Assembly: GCA_027489455.1 (NCBI GenBank)
Contig: JAIXZR010000129.1
Span: 1-32,011 of the forward strand
Origin: Rubrivivax sp.
GTDB lineage: Bacteria; Pseudomonadota; Gammaproteobacteria; Burkholderiales; Burkholderiaceae_C
DNA: 32,011 nucleotides
Direction: 5' to 3'
Shown: positions 23,030 to 31,504 of the stretch, piece after piece
How the letters are laid out: each line of letters opens with the position of its first letter
Numbering within the stretch: the stretch's first letter is position 1
The notes under the pieces: generated by a model
Told to the model about the DNA's origin: nothing
The model's database searches: none
The model's input: the letters and a program-made list of their open reading frames with translations, nothing else
Position numbers and translations under genes: made by a program

Positions 23030-23908
23030 ATGCACGCAGCTCGACATCTCTGGCCCGGCCTCGTGCTGGCATTCGCGATCGCACCAGCCGGGGCCCAGGC
23101 CCCGGCCACGCCGCCGGGTACGGCGCCCCCGGCCGCCGCGGCCCCTGCTGCCGGCCCACGGCCGCTGCCGCTGTGGGAAGTGGGTGTTGCCGGCGTCGTG
23201 GGCAGCCAGCCGGCCTACCCCGGCGCCGACCAGCAGACCGGGCGCGCGCTGGTGCTGCCCTACGCCATCTACCGCGGCCAGCTGCTGCGCACCGATCGCG
23301 GCGGCCTGGGCCTGCGCGCCGTGCGCACGCCGCGCTTCGAGCTGGAACTGGGCGTGGGCGGATCGCTGGGCTCCAGCTCGTCGCGCATCGACGCCCGCCG
23401 CGGCATGCCCGACCTGGGCACCCTGATCGAAGCTGGCCCCAGCCTGCGCTGGAACATCGCCGGCAGCGACAGCGAAGGCCGCTGGCGGCTGGATCTGCCA
23501 CTGCGTGCCGTGTTCGACCTCAGCGACGGCCTGGCGCGCCGCGGGCTGGCTTTCGAGCCCTTCCTGCGGCACGAAAGGCGCAGCGGTGACTGGCGCTGGT
23601 CGGCCGGCGCGGGCGCCTTCATTGGCGACCGGCGCCTGGGCAGCACGCTCTACGGCGTGGCGCCCATCGATGCCACGGCCACCCGCCCGGCCTACGAGGC
23701 CCGCGCCGGGCTGGTGGCCTGGCGCTTCAGCAGCTCCCTGGGGCGGCGCATCACCCCCGACCTGAGCGCTTTCGCCACGCTGCGGCTGGACAGCGTGGCC
23801 GGCGCTGCCAACCGCGCCAGCCCGCTGGTACGGCAGACCACCGGCTGGTCGGCCGGCATCGGCCTGGCCTACACCCTGAAGGCATCCAACGAACCCGCCG
23901 TCGACTGA
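23030..23908 (+). CDS. MipA/OmpV family outer-membrane protein
   Basis: 292 residues. A Sec signal (MHAARHLWPGLVLAFAIAPA, cut after GAQA) is followed by a Pro/Ala-rich linker. Then comes the MipA/OmpV pattern: 'WEVGVAGVVGSQPAYPGADQ', 'LVLPYAIYRGQLLRTDRGGLG', 'LGSSSSRIDARRGMPDLGTL' and a final 'GWSAGIGLAYTLKAS'. The family forms outer-membrane barrels; MipA was described as an interaction scaffold for murein hydrolases, and other members respond to antibiotics or osmolarity. The start codon has no free ribosome-binding site (see hairpin). The stop is 10 bases before the aceE-like start, so the two are likely on one transcript. Confidence 0.9.
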   Translation: MHAARHLWPGLVLAFAIAPAGAQAPATPPGTAPPAAAAPAAGPRPLPLWEVGVAGVVGSQPAYPGADQQTGRALVLPYAIYRGQLLRTDRGGLGLRAVRTPRFELELGVGGSLGSSSSRIDARRGMPDLGTLIEAGPSLRWNIAGSDSEGRWRLDLPLRAVFDLSDGLARRGLAFEPFLRHERRSGDWRWSAGAGAFIGDRRLGSTLYGVAPIDATATRPAYEARAGLVAWRFSSSLGRRITPDLSAFATLRLDSVAGAANRASPLVRQTTGWSAGIGLAYTLKASNEPAVD

Positions 23909-23918
23909 AGGCCCGCCC

Positions 23919-26573
23919 ATGCCCACCCCGCCCCACGCCGCCACCCTGCCCCGCACCGACGACGACCCCGACGAGACCCGCGAGTGGCTGGACGCCCTGC
24001 AGGCGGTGGTGCACAGCGCCGGCCCGGCGCGTGCGCTGCACCTGATCGAACAACTGCAGGCCGCCGCGCAAGAGCAGGGCCTGGTGCCGCAGACCCAGCC
24101 CTTTTCGGCCTACCGCAACAGCATCGCGCTGGACCGCCAGGGCGCCTACCCCGGCGACCTGCGTACCGAAGAGCGCCTGACCGCCCTGATGCGCTGGAAC
24201 GCGCTGGCCATGGTGGTGCGCGCCAATGAAGCCTATGGCGAGCTGGGCGGGCACATCGCCAGCTATGCGTCGGCGGCGGAGATCTTCGAAGTCGGCTTCA
24301 ACCACTTCTTCAAGGGCAGTGCCTGCGGGCAGCGCGGCGACCTGGTGTTCTTCCAGCCGCATTCGGCACCCGGCGTCTATTCCCGGGCCTTCATGGAGGG
24401 CCGGCTTTCAGAAGCGCAGCTGGCGCGCTACCGGCAGGAAATCAGCACCGATGGCGATGCGGGCGATGCAGGCGATGCAGACGACCAGGGCGGCGGCCTG
24501 TGTTCCTACCCCCACCCCTGGCTGATGCCGGGCTTCTGGCAGTTCCCCACCGGCAGCATGGGCCTGGGGCCGCTGAACGCCGTGTACCAGGCGCGCTTCA
24601 TGCGCTACCTCACCGCGCGCGGTCTGCTCGATTGCACCGGCCGGCATGTCTGGGGCGTGTTCGGCGACGGCGAGATGGACGAGCCCGAATCCATCGCCGG
24701 CCTGACCCTGGCCGCACGCGAGAAGCTGGACAACCTGACCTTCATCGTCAACTGCAACCTGCAGCGCCTGGACGGGCCGGTGCGCGGCAACGGGCAGATC
24801 ATTCAAGAGCTCGAAGCGCTGTTCAAGGGCGCGGGCTGGCACGTCATCAAGGTGCTGTGGGGCAGCGAATGGGACGCGCTGTTCGCCCGCGACACGCAGC
24901 ACGTGCTGCTGCGCGCGCTCAGCCGCACGGTCGACGGCCAGTACCAGACCCTGGGCGCGAAGGACGGCGCCTACAACATCGAACACTTCTTCCGCCAAGA
25001 CCCGGAAGTGCAGAAGCTCGTGGCCCACATGAGCGAAGCCGAGATCGATGGCCTGAAGCGCGGCGGGCACGACTTCCGCAAGCTCTACGCCGCCTTCGCG
25101 GAAGCGCAGGCGCAGGCGGTGCAGAAGACCGGCCGGCCCACCGTGATCCTGGCCAAGACGAAGAAGGGCTACGGCCTGGGTGGCGCCGGCGAAAGCCGCA
25201 TGACGGCGCACCAGGCCAAGAAGCTGGACCTGGACGCGGTGAAGGCCTTCCGCGACCGTTTTGCACTGCCGCTGACCGACGAGGACCTGGCCGCACTGCG
25301 CTTCATCAAGCCTTCCGAGGACAGCGCCGAGATGCGCTACCTGCGCGCCCGCCGAGAAGCCCTGGGCGGCCCGCTGCCGCTGCGCAACGCGCAGGCGCCC
25401 GTGCTACCCGTGCCGCCGCTGGCCGCCTGGGGCGACTTTGCGCTGAACGCCGAAGGCAAGGAAATGAGCACCACCATGGCCGCCGTGCGCATGCTGGGCA
25501 ATCTGCTGAAGGACCCGACCCTGGGCCCGCGCATCGTGCCCATCGTGGCAGATGAAGCCCGCACCTTCGGCATGGCCAGCCTGTTCCGGCAAATCGGCAT
25601 TTACGCGCCAGACGGCCAGCAGTACGAGCCCGAAGACCGCGACACGATGCTGTACTACCGCGAAGCGCGCGACGGCCAGCTGCTGGAAGAAGGCATCAAC
25701 GAAGCCGGCGCGCTGAGCAGCTGGATATCGGCCGCCACCAGCTACAGCGTGCATGGCCTGCCGATGCTGCCGGTGTACATCTACTACTCGATGTTCGGCT
25801 TCCAGCGCGTGGGCGACCTGATCTGGTCAGCCGCCGACCAGCGCTGCCGCGGCTTCCTGTTCGGTGCCACCGCCGGCCGCACCACGCTGGGCGGCGAAGG
25901 CCTGCAGCACCAGGACGGCAGCAGCCTGCTGGTGGCCAGTACGGTGCCCAACTGCGTGGCCTGGGACCCGGCGCATGCCGGCGAACTGGCCGTCATCCTG
26001 CAGCACGGCATGCAGCGCATGCTGGTGGAACAGCGCGACGAGTTCCACTACGTGGTGATGATGAACGAAAACCACGCCATGCCCAGCCTGCCGGCCGATG
26101 CGCATGACGATGTCGTGAAGGGTCTGTACCGGCTACAGGCCTTCGGCGACGGCCCGGCGCAGCTGCGGCTGCTGGGGTCTGGCGCCATCCTGCGCGAGGT
26201 GCTGAAGGCTGCGCAGCAGCTGCATGCCGAACATGGCGTCAGCTGCGAAGTGTTCAGCGCCACCAGCTACAGCGAACTGGCCAGGCAAGCACGTGAGGCG
26301 CAGCGGCTGGACCGCATCAGCCCGCTGCCCCAGCGTCGGCCCACGCACCTGCAGCGCCTGCTGCCGGGCACGGCGCCCGTGGTGGCCGCCAGCGACTACG
26401 TGCGCGCCTGGCCGCAGCTGATCGGCGAATACCTGGACGCCAGGCTGCTGACCCTGGGCACTGACGGCTTCGGCCGCAGCGACACGCGGCAGCGGCTGCG
26501 ACGTTTCTTCGAGGTGGACGCGCAAGCTGTGGTGGCGGCAGCGTTGGCCGCGCTGCGGCCTTCAGTGGGTTGA
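23919..26573 (+). CDS. AceE-type homodimeric pyruvate dehydrogenase E1 (orphan copy)
   Basis: 884 residues, about the same as E. coli AceE. The E1 features are complete: 'TQPFSAYRNSIALDRQGAYP', HIASYASAAEIFEVGFNHFF, 'YPHPWLMPGFWQFPTGSMGL', thiamine-diphosphate motif GDGEMDE at 249-255 with NCN at 278-280, and a transketolase-like C-terminal half. It decarboxylates a 2-oxo acid, pyruvate or a close relative, and acylates the lipoyl group of an E2. No E2 (aceF) or E3 gene follows, unlike the usual aceE-aceF-lpd operon. It may be a second copy with altered substrate, such as the 2-oxobutyrate E1 MdeB of Pseudomonas. An acidic insertion (DGDAGDAGDADDQ, 178-190) sits in a loop before the conserved YPHP segment. 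Confidence 0.9.
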   Translation: MPTPPHAATLPRTDDDPDETREWLDALQAVVHSAGPARALHLIEQLQAAAQEQGLVPQTQPFSAYRNSIALDRQGAYPGDLRTEERLTALMRWNALAMVVRANEAYGELGGHIASYASAAEIFEVGFNHFFKGSACGQRGDLVFFQPHSAPGVYSRAFMEGRLSEAQLARYRQEISTDGDAGDAGDADDQGGGLCSYPHPWLMPGFWQFPTGSMGLGPLNAVYQARFMRYLTARGLLDCTGRHVWGVFGDGEMDEPESIAGLTLAAREKLDNLTFIVNCNLQRLDGPVRGNGQIIQELEALFKGAGWHVIKVLWGSEWDALFARDTQHVLLRALSRTVDGQYQTLGAKDGAYNIEHFFRQDPEVQKLVAHMSEAEIDGLKRGGHDFRKLYAAFAEAQAQAVQKTGRPTVILAKTKKGYGLGGAGESRMTAHQAKKLDLDAVKAFRDRFALPLTDEDLAALRFIKPSEDSAEMRYLRARREALGGPLPLRNAQAPVLPVPPLAAWGDFALNAEGKEMSTTMAAVRMLGNLLKDPTLGPRIVPIVADEARTFGMASLFRQIGIYAPDGQQYEPEDRDTMLYYREARDGQLLEEGINEAGALSSWISAATSYSVHGLPMLPVYIYYSMFGFQRVGDLIWSAADQRCRGFLFGATAGRTTLGGEGLQHQDGSSLLVASTVPNCVAWDPAHAGELAVILQHGMQRMLVEQRDEFHYVVMMNENHAMPSLPADAHDDVVKGLYRLQAFGDGPAQLRLLGSGAILREVLKAAQQLHAEHGVSCEVFSATSYSELARQAREAQRLDRISPLPQRRPTHLQRLLPGTAPVVAASDYVRAWPQLIGEYLDARLLTLGTDGFGRSDTRQRLRRFFEVDAQAVVAAALAALRPSVG
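24453..24479 (+). repeat. Three 9-bp units coding Gly-Asp-Ala in the aceE-like gene
   Basis: GGCGATGCR is repeated three times in tandem (24453-24461, 24462-24470, 24471-24479), adding an in-frame acidic loop. E. coli AceE has no such insertion at this point as far as I recall. Confidence 0.7.
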
Positions 26574-26596
26574 ATGACGCGCGTTGAATGACGCGC
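26569..26596 (+). repeat. 14-bp tandem repeat over the aceE-like stop codon
   Basis: GTTGAATGACGCGC occurs twice in tandem and the third copy starts (GTTG). The first copy carries the aceE-like stop codon TGA. A second copy of the stop in the other unit would preserve termination. Confidence 0.65.
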
Positions 26597-26648
26597 GTTG
26601 GTTCACGCACGCTGATTCACACGGACTGATCCATGCGCGCTGCACGCG

Positions 26649-26676
26649 AGGCAAAACACGCCAGGCAAAACACGCC
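26649..26676 (+). repeat. Second 14-bp tandem repeat in the same gap
   Basis: AGGCAAAACACGCC occurs twice in tandem, then AGGCC follows. It is unrelated in sequence to the repeat at 26569 but has the same unit length. Confidence 0.65.
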
Positions 26677-26684
26677 AGGCCAAT

Positions 26685-26858
26685 TCAGGCCTTGCTCTGC
26701 TGCGCTGCGGCCTGCGCCAGCTGCCCTTGGGCCGTGCCGTGGTCGGCCAGTTCGCCCACGCTCATCAGCGTGGCCAGGGTCATCAGAGCGGCGAAGGCAA
26801 AGCCAGCGAAGCGGGGGGCGGGGCGGAAGCTGGCAGTGTTGGTGTTCAGGCTGTTCAT
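26685..26858 (-). CDS. Small single-helix membrane or secreted protein (57 residues)
   Basis: The ATG at 26858-26856 has GGAG six bases upstream and is preferred over the in-frame start at 26924. The product begins MNSLNTNTASFRPAPRFAGF and continues with a hydrophobic run FAFAALMTLATLM, then 'SVGELADHGTAQGQLAQAA' and a short Gln/Ser/Lys end. It has one membrane helix or an uncleaved signal. The 'FRPAPRFAGFAFAALMTLATL' type of sequence looks like a small unassigned protein common in Burkholderiales. Function is unknown. Confidence 0.65.
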   Translation of the reverse strand: MNSLNTNTASFRPAPRFAGFAFAALMTLATLMSVGELADHGTAQGQLAQAAAQQSKA

Positions 26859-26861
26859 CGT

Positions 26862-26882
26862 GGGCTCCGGGGTGGGCTGGGG
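26862..26882 (+). repeat. G-quadruplex-type motif upstream of the 57-residue gene
   Basis: Four G runs (3, 4, 3, 4) with loops of four, one and two bases on the plus strand lie just upstream of the minus-strand ATG at 26858 and overlap its ribosome-binding site. Confidence 0.35.
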
Positions 26883-27124
26883 TGTGTCGATGCATGCAGT
26901 GTCGGCGTCGGCCGCTGGCTGCACGAGACCCTTGCGACGGACGGCCAGCAGCGCGGCTTGAACTGCAGCTGACCCGGGTGTTTGGAGCCCACGGCCCGCA
27001 AGCCGCTTGATTAAGATCGCCTGCGAATGGCAAGCCTGTTCCCGGCTGGGCTCAGGCCCTGGTCTGCACCCGCAGCGCGTTGCTGCGCACCTGTCACCTC
27101 ACCTGTTACCGAAAGGGCACACCC

Positions 27125-27517
27125 ATGTTCAGCCACGTCATGGTCGGCACCAACGACATCGATCGCTCACAACGCTTCTACGACGCCGTGCTGGGCGTGC
27201 TGGGCGTGGGCGCGCCCATGCGCAACGCGGCGAAGACGGGCCACATGCGCCTGTTCTACCGCCACGACGGCGTCACCTTCTGCGTGTCGCAGCCCATCAA
27301 CGACGAGCCCGCCACCTGTGCCAACGGCGGCACCATCGGCTTCAAGTGCAGCTCGGCTGAACAGCTGCGCCGTTTCCACGAAGTGGCCGTGGCCCATGGC
27401 GGCACGGCCATCGAAGGCCCCCCCGGGCCGCGCGAAGACACGCCCGGCGCGATGCACCTGGCCTACGTGCGCGACCCCGACGGCAACAAGCTCTGCGCGC
27501 TTTACCGCCTGGGCTGA
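27125..27517 (+). CDS. VOC-superfamily protein (glyoxalase/bleomycin-resistance fold)
   Basis: 130 residues from the ATG at 27125. The opening 'MFSHVMVGTNDIDRSQRFYD' with His4 as a likely metal ligand and 'AVLGVLGVG', and the ending 'HLAYVRDPDGNKLCALYRLG', are the classic paired beta-alpha-beta-beta-beta pattern. It is a single-chain protein that would dimerise. The reaction cannot be told from sequence; relatives include lactoylglutathione lyases, dioxygenases and resistance proteins. The upstream 266 bases hold the divergent small gene and no clear promoter. Its 3' end overlaps the convergent peptidase gene by 16 bases. Confidence 0.88.
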   Translation: MFSHVMVGTNDIDRSQRFYDAVLGVLGVGAPMRNAAKTGHMRLFYRHDGVTFCVSQPINDEPATCANGGTIGFKCSSAEQLRRFHEVAVAHGGTAIEGPPGPREDTPGAMHLAYVRDPDGNKLCALYRLG

Positions 27518-29247
27518 AGCAGGTCGTCTGGCAGTTCCAGCAGCCGCCACACCGGCACGCGGCCGCAGGCTGGTTCGGCATGGGCCTGGGCATGGGTGTG
27601 CACCCAGGCCAACGCGGCCTGGCCGTCTGCTTCGCTGCTGCCGCCACCCGCGCCGGGCGCGGCACTGGCCTGCCAGGCGCGAAAGCGCGCCATCAGCCCG
27701 GGCTCTGACACCAGCAGTTCGGCAGCGCGGTCTTCGAACACGTAGTCGCTGAAACCTTCCTTGCGGTCCAGCACGCTGTCGAAGAAGGCCCAGCGGAAGA
27801 AGCTGTCCGCGCCCAGTGGTTCCAGCAGTTCCACCACCAGGCGGTCGTGCGGGCCGCCCAGGGGCAGCAGCCAGTCGCCGGCGGCCACTTCGGCCAGCGT
27901 GTCTTCGCAGGCCAGCTGCAGCCCGGTGTGCAGGTGCCGGCCCTCGAAGGGCAGCGCGCGTTTTTCAAATCGTTCGACGCGGTAGACCTGCGCGCGCAGC
28001 TGCGCAGCGCGGCTGGCGCGCTGCATCGGCGCGCCGTGCGCCTGCAGCCGCAGGGCCACGTCGTGCCAGGCCTGGGGCAGCAAGTAGGCACACGGCGGCG
28101 TGACGCTGGCCGTGGGCCGATAGCGGTCGAAGTAGGCGATGCTGCGCTGCCAGGGCGCGCTGCGGTCGTACTGCAAGCGCTGGTGAGGGCCGATCCCGCT
28201 GGGCACCCGCCGGGCCTGGTAGCCGGCAAAGGGTATCGGGCGGTTCTGCGTCGTGTCCAGCGCCCAGTCCAGCGGCACAGCTGCCCCGGCGGCCACGGCG
28301 GCGCGGTCGGCGGCGCGCGCGGCACGGATGGCGGGGCCGTGTGCGGTGGTGTGCGCCAGCGCCGCGTCCAGCAGCGCCCGCGTGCCGTGGTGGCGCGCCG
28401 CAAAGGGCTTGAGCATGTGCGTTTCGGGCATGAAGCCGATGCAGTGGTGCAGCGCGGCGTAGCCGGTGGAAAAGCGCGGCGTGTCCAGGAAGTCGGCGAT
28501 GCCGTCTTCGGGCCGCTCGGCCACCGGGTTCACATACGGGCACATCGCAAAGCCGCTGGCCGCCATTTGCGCCTGCAGGGCCGGCAGCATCTGCTGGCGC
28601 AGGTGTTCGCCTGTGCGCCCGCCCAGCTTGTCCGGCTGGGTGGCGATCAGCGTCACCACAGGCTGGTAGTCGGCGCCGTTGGACGTGTGCGTGTCCACCA
28701 TCACGTCCGGGTCCCAGTGCGTGAACAGACGCGCAAAGCAACGCGCGTTCAGGCTGTCGGCCTTGGCGAAGTCGCGGTTCAGGTCCAGGTGGCGGGCGTT
28801 GCCGCGAAAGCCGAAGGCCTCGGGGCCGTTCTGGTTGGCACGGCTGCGGTGGCTGCGGTCCAGCGCGCCGTCGACGTTGTAGACCGGGATGTAGACCAGC
28901 ACCGTGCCACCCAGCGCAGCGCGCTGCTCGGCGTTCAGGCACAGGTCGCGCACCAGGGCCATGCAAGCGTCGATGCCCTCGGGTTCGCCGGGGTGGATGC
29001 CGTTGTTGTTGAAGAACACCGCGCGGCCGGCGGCCTTCACGGCCTGCGGGTCGAACACGCCGTCGGCCGAGAACACACCAGCATGCAGCGGCCGGCCGCC
29101 GTCGGTATGGCCGATCTCTTCAAATCGCAACCAGTGGGCAAAGCTGCTGGCCAAGCGCTGGTGGAAGGCGATGGCTTCGGGCCAGGTGCTGGTCTGGTTG
29201 CCGTTGCCGCGTTCGAAGGGCGTGGTCCAGTCGGTGGGGTCTTGCAT
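27502..29247 (-). CDS. M14-family zinc carboxypeptidase-like protein
   Basis: 581 residues from the ATG at 29247-29245; upstream in-frame sequence is the antisense of the PRC gene. Zinc-binding residues are visible: His85 and Glu88 in NNNGIHPGEPEG, and His187 in VDTHTSNGAD. Arg158 in LDLNRDF is in the substrate-binding position. The catalytic Glu probably lies in GFMPETHMLKPF. The C-terminal 250 residues are not part of the catalytic core and are of unknown role. There is no signal peptide, so it is probably cytoplasmic, acting on peptides or amidated small molecules. It ends inside the convergent VOC gene's last codons. Confidence 0.87.
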   Translation of the reverse strand: MQDPTDWTTPFERGNGNQTSTWPEAIAFHQRLASSFAHWLRFEEIGHTDGGRPLHAGVFSADGVFDPQAVKAAGRAVFFNNNGIHPGEPEGIDACMALVRDLCLNAEQRAALGGTVLVYIPVYNVDGALDRSHRSRANQNGPEAFGFRGNARHLDLNRDFAKADSLNARCFARLFTHWDPDVMVDTHTSNGADYQPVVTLIATQPDKLGGRTGEHLRQQMLPALQAQMAASGFAMCPYVNPVAERPEDGIADFLDTPRFSTGYAALHHCIGFMPETHMLKPFAARHHGTRALLDAALAHTTAHGPAIRAARAADRAAVAAGAAVPLDWALDTTQNRPIPFAGYQARRVPSGIGPHQRLQYDRSAPWQRSIAYFDRYRPTASVTPPCAYLLPQAWHDVALRLQAHGAPMQRASRAAQLRAQVYRVERFEKRALPFEGRHLHTGLQLACEDTLAEVAAGDWLLPLGGPHDRLVVELLEPLGADSFFRWAFFDSVLDRKEGFSDYVFEDRAAELLVSEPGLMARFRAWQASAAPGAGGGSSEADGQAALAWVHTHAQAHAEPACGRVPVWRLLELPDDLLQPRR

Positions 29248-29279
29248 GGCACCGATTGTCGGTGCCTGGCACGGGGTGA

Positions 29280-30101
29280 TCAGGCCCCGGCGTGCTGCCG
29301 CTGCCAGCCAGCGCGGTCGCCGGCACGGCCGTAGTGCTGGTGCAGCTGCAGTTCCTGTTCGCGGCCCCAGTCGGTGCTGTCGTCGTAGGGCGGGGCGTTC
29401 TGGATCTCGTCGCGCCGCAGGTCGGTGCTGACACGCTGCTCGGCCCAGTGCACGCCGTCGATCCAGGCCGGCGCCACCAGCACCTGGTGGCCGCGCCACC
29501 AGTGGCCGGTGTCCACCACCAGGTAGCGGATGGCCCAGGTCTCGTCGTCCACCAGGTAGCCCGCCACCTCGCCGATGTCGCCGTCGCTGGCCTGCACGCG
29601 GTAGCCCGTCACGGCCGCGCAGCTGCGCAGGTGCGGGTCGTCGTGGCTGTGGCGGGCGCGTTCGCTAATCAAATAGTCCTCCAGCTCGCGTTCACGCGCC
29701 ACATGGCCCAGGCCATCACCCACATAGCCCGGGGCCAGGGCGTAGGGGTACAGACCGCCGCCCCACAGCCCGCCGCCGTCCCAGTAGCCGGGGTAGCCGT
29801 AGTAGCCCAGCATCTGCATTTCGTTCTGCCGCGAAACAGGCTGGTCGGTGTCCACGCCCGGGCTGTTGCGCACCTGTTCACGCGTGATGTTCACCGGCAG
29901 GCTGCGCTGCAGCCATTCGGGGTGGCGCAGCACCATCGGCGATACCAGCACCTTGCGGCTGGCCAGCCAGGTGCCGGTATCCACCACGAAGTAGCGCAGC
30001 ACCCAAGTGTCATCTTCGAAGTAGAAGTCCTTCACGTGGCCGATCTCGCCGTCGGTGGCACGGATGGCGAAGTTCTCGATGTCTTTCAGCGGGCGCAGCA
30101 T
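29280..30101 (-). CDS. Protein with two PRC-barrel domains
   Basis: 273 residues. The ATG at 30101-30099 follows an AAGGAG ribosome-binding site by seven bases; a longer open frame upstream is the antisense of the permease end. Two homologous PRC-barrel units are visible: residues about 1-90 (ATDGEIGHVKDFYFEDDTWV... VDTGTW) and about 165-255 (ASDGDIGEVAGYLVDDETWA... VDTGHW). Between them is a Gly/Tyr-rich linker (GYYGYPGYWDGGGLWGGG). There is no signal or membrane segment. PRC barrels bind RNA-processing or photosynthetic partners in different proteins; this tandem form is common in environmental Proteobacteria and often linked to stress, but its job is unknown. It lies 32 bases before the peptidase gene. 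Confidence 0.88.
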   Translation of the reverse strand: MLRPLKDIENFAIRATDGEIGHVKDFYFEDDTWVLRYFVVDTGTWLASRKVLVSPMVLRHPEWLQRSLPVNITREQVRNSPGVDTDQPVSRQNEMQMLGYYGYPGYWDGGGLWGGGLYPYALAPGYVGDGLGHVARERELEDYLISERARHSHDDPHLRSCAAVTGYRVQASDGDIGEVAGYLVDDETWAIRYLVVDTGHWWRGHQVLVAPAWIDGVHWAEQRVSTDLRRDEIQNAPPYDDSTDWGREQELQLHQHYGRAGDRAGWQRQHAGA

Positions 30102-30114
30102 GGGCAGGCTCCTT

Positions 30115-30141
30115 GGGGTGGGGGGCAGGGGGGCAGGGGGG
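30115..30141 (+). repeat. G-quadruplex-type motif upstream of the PRC-barrel gene
   Basis: Four G runs (4, 6, 6, 6) with loops of one or two bases on the plus strand lie 14 bases upstream of the minus-strand ATG. The mRNA is C-rich here, so any quadruplex would be in the template DNA. Confidence 0.45.
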
Positions 30142-30256
30142 TCGGCAGCGGCGTGTGCGCCACCCAGCGGCCAATGTGCAGGCCCCTGGCAGCAGCGTCT
30201 GTTCGTTGTCGCACCAGGCCTCATGCCATCGACTACCGCCGCCCGACCCGCCTGCC

Positions 30257-31471
<1,215 letters not shown>

Positions 31472-31504
31472 CTCAGCCGGCGCGCTGCCAGGTACGGGTG
31501 CGCA

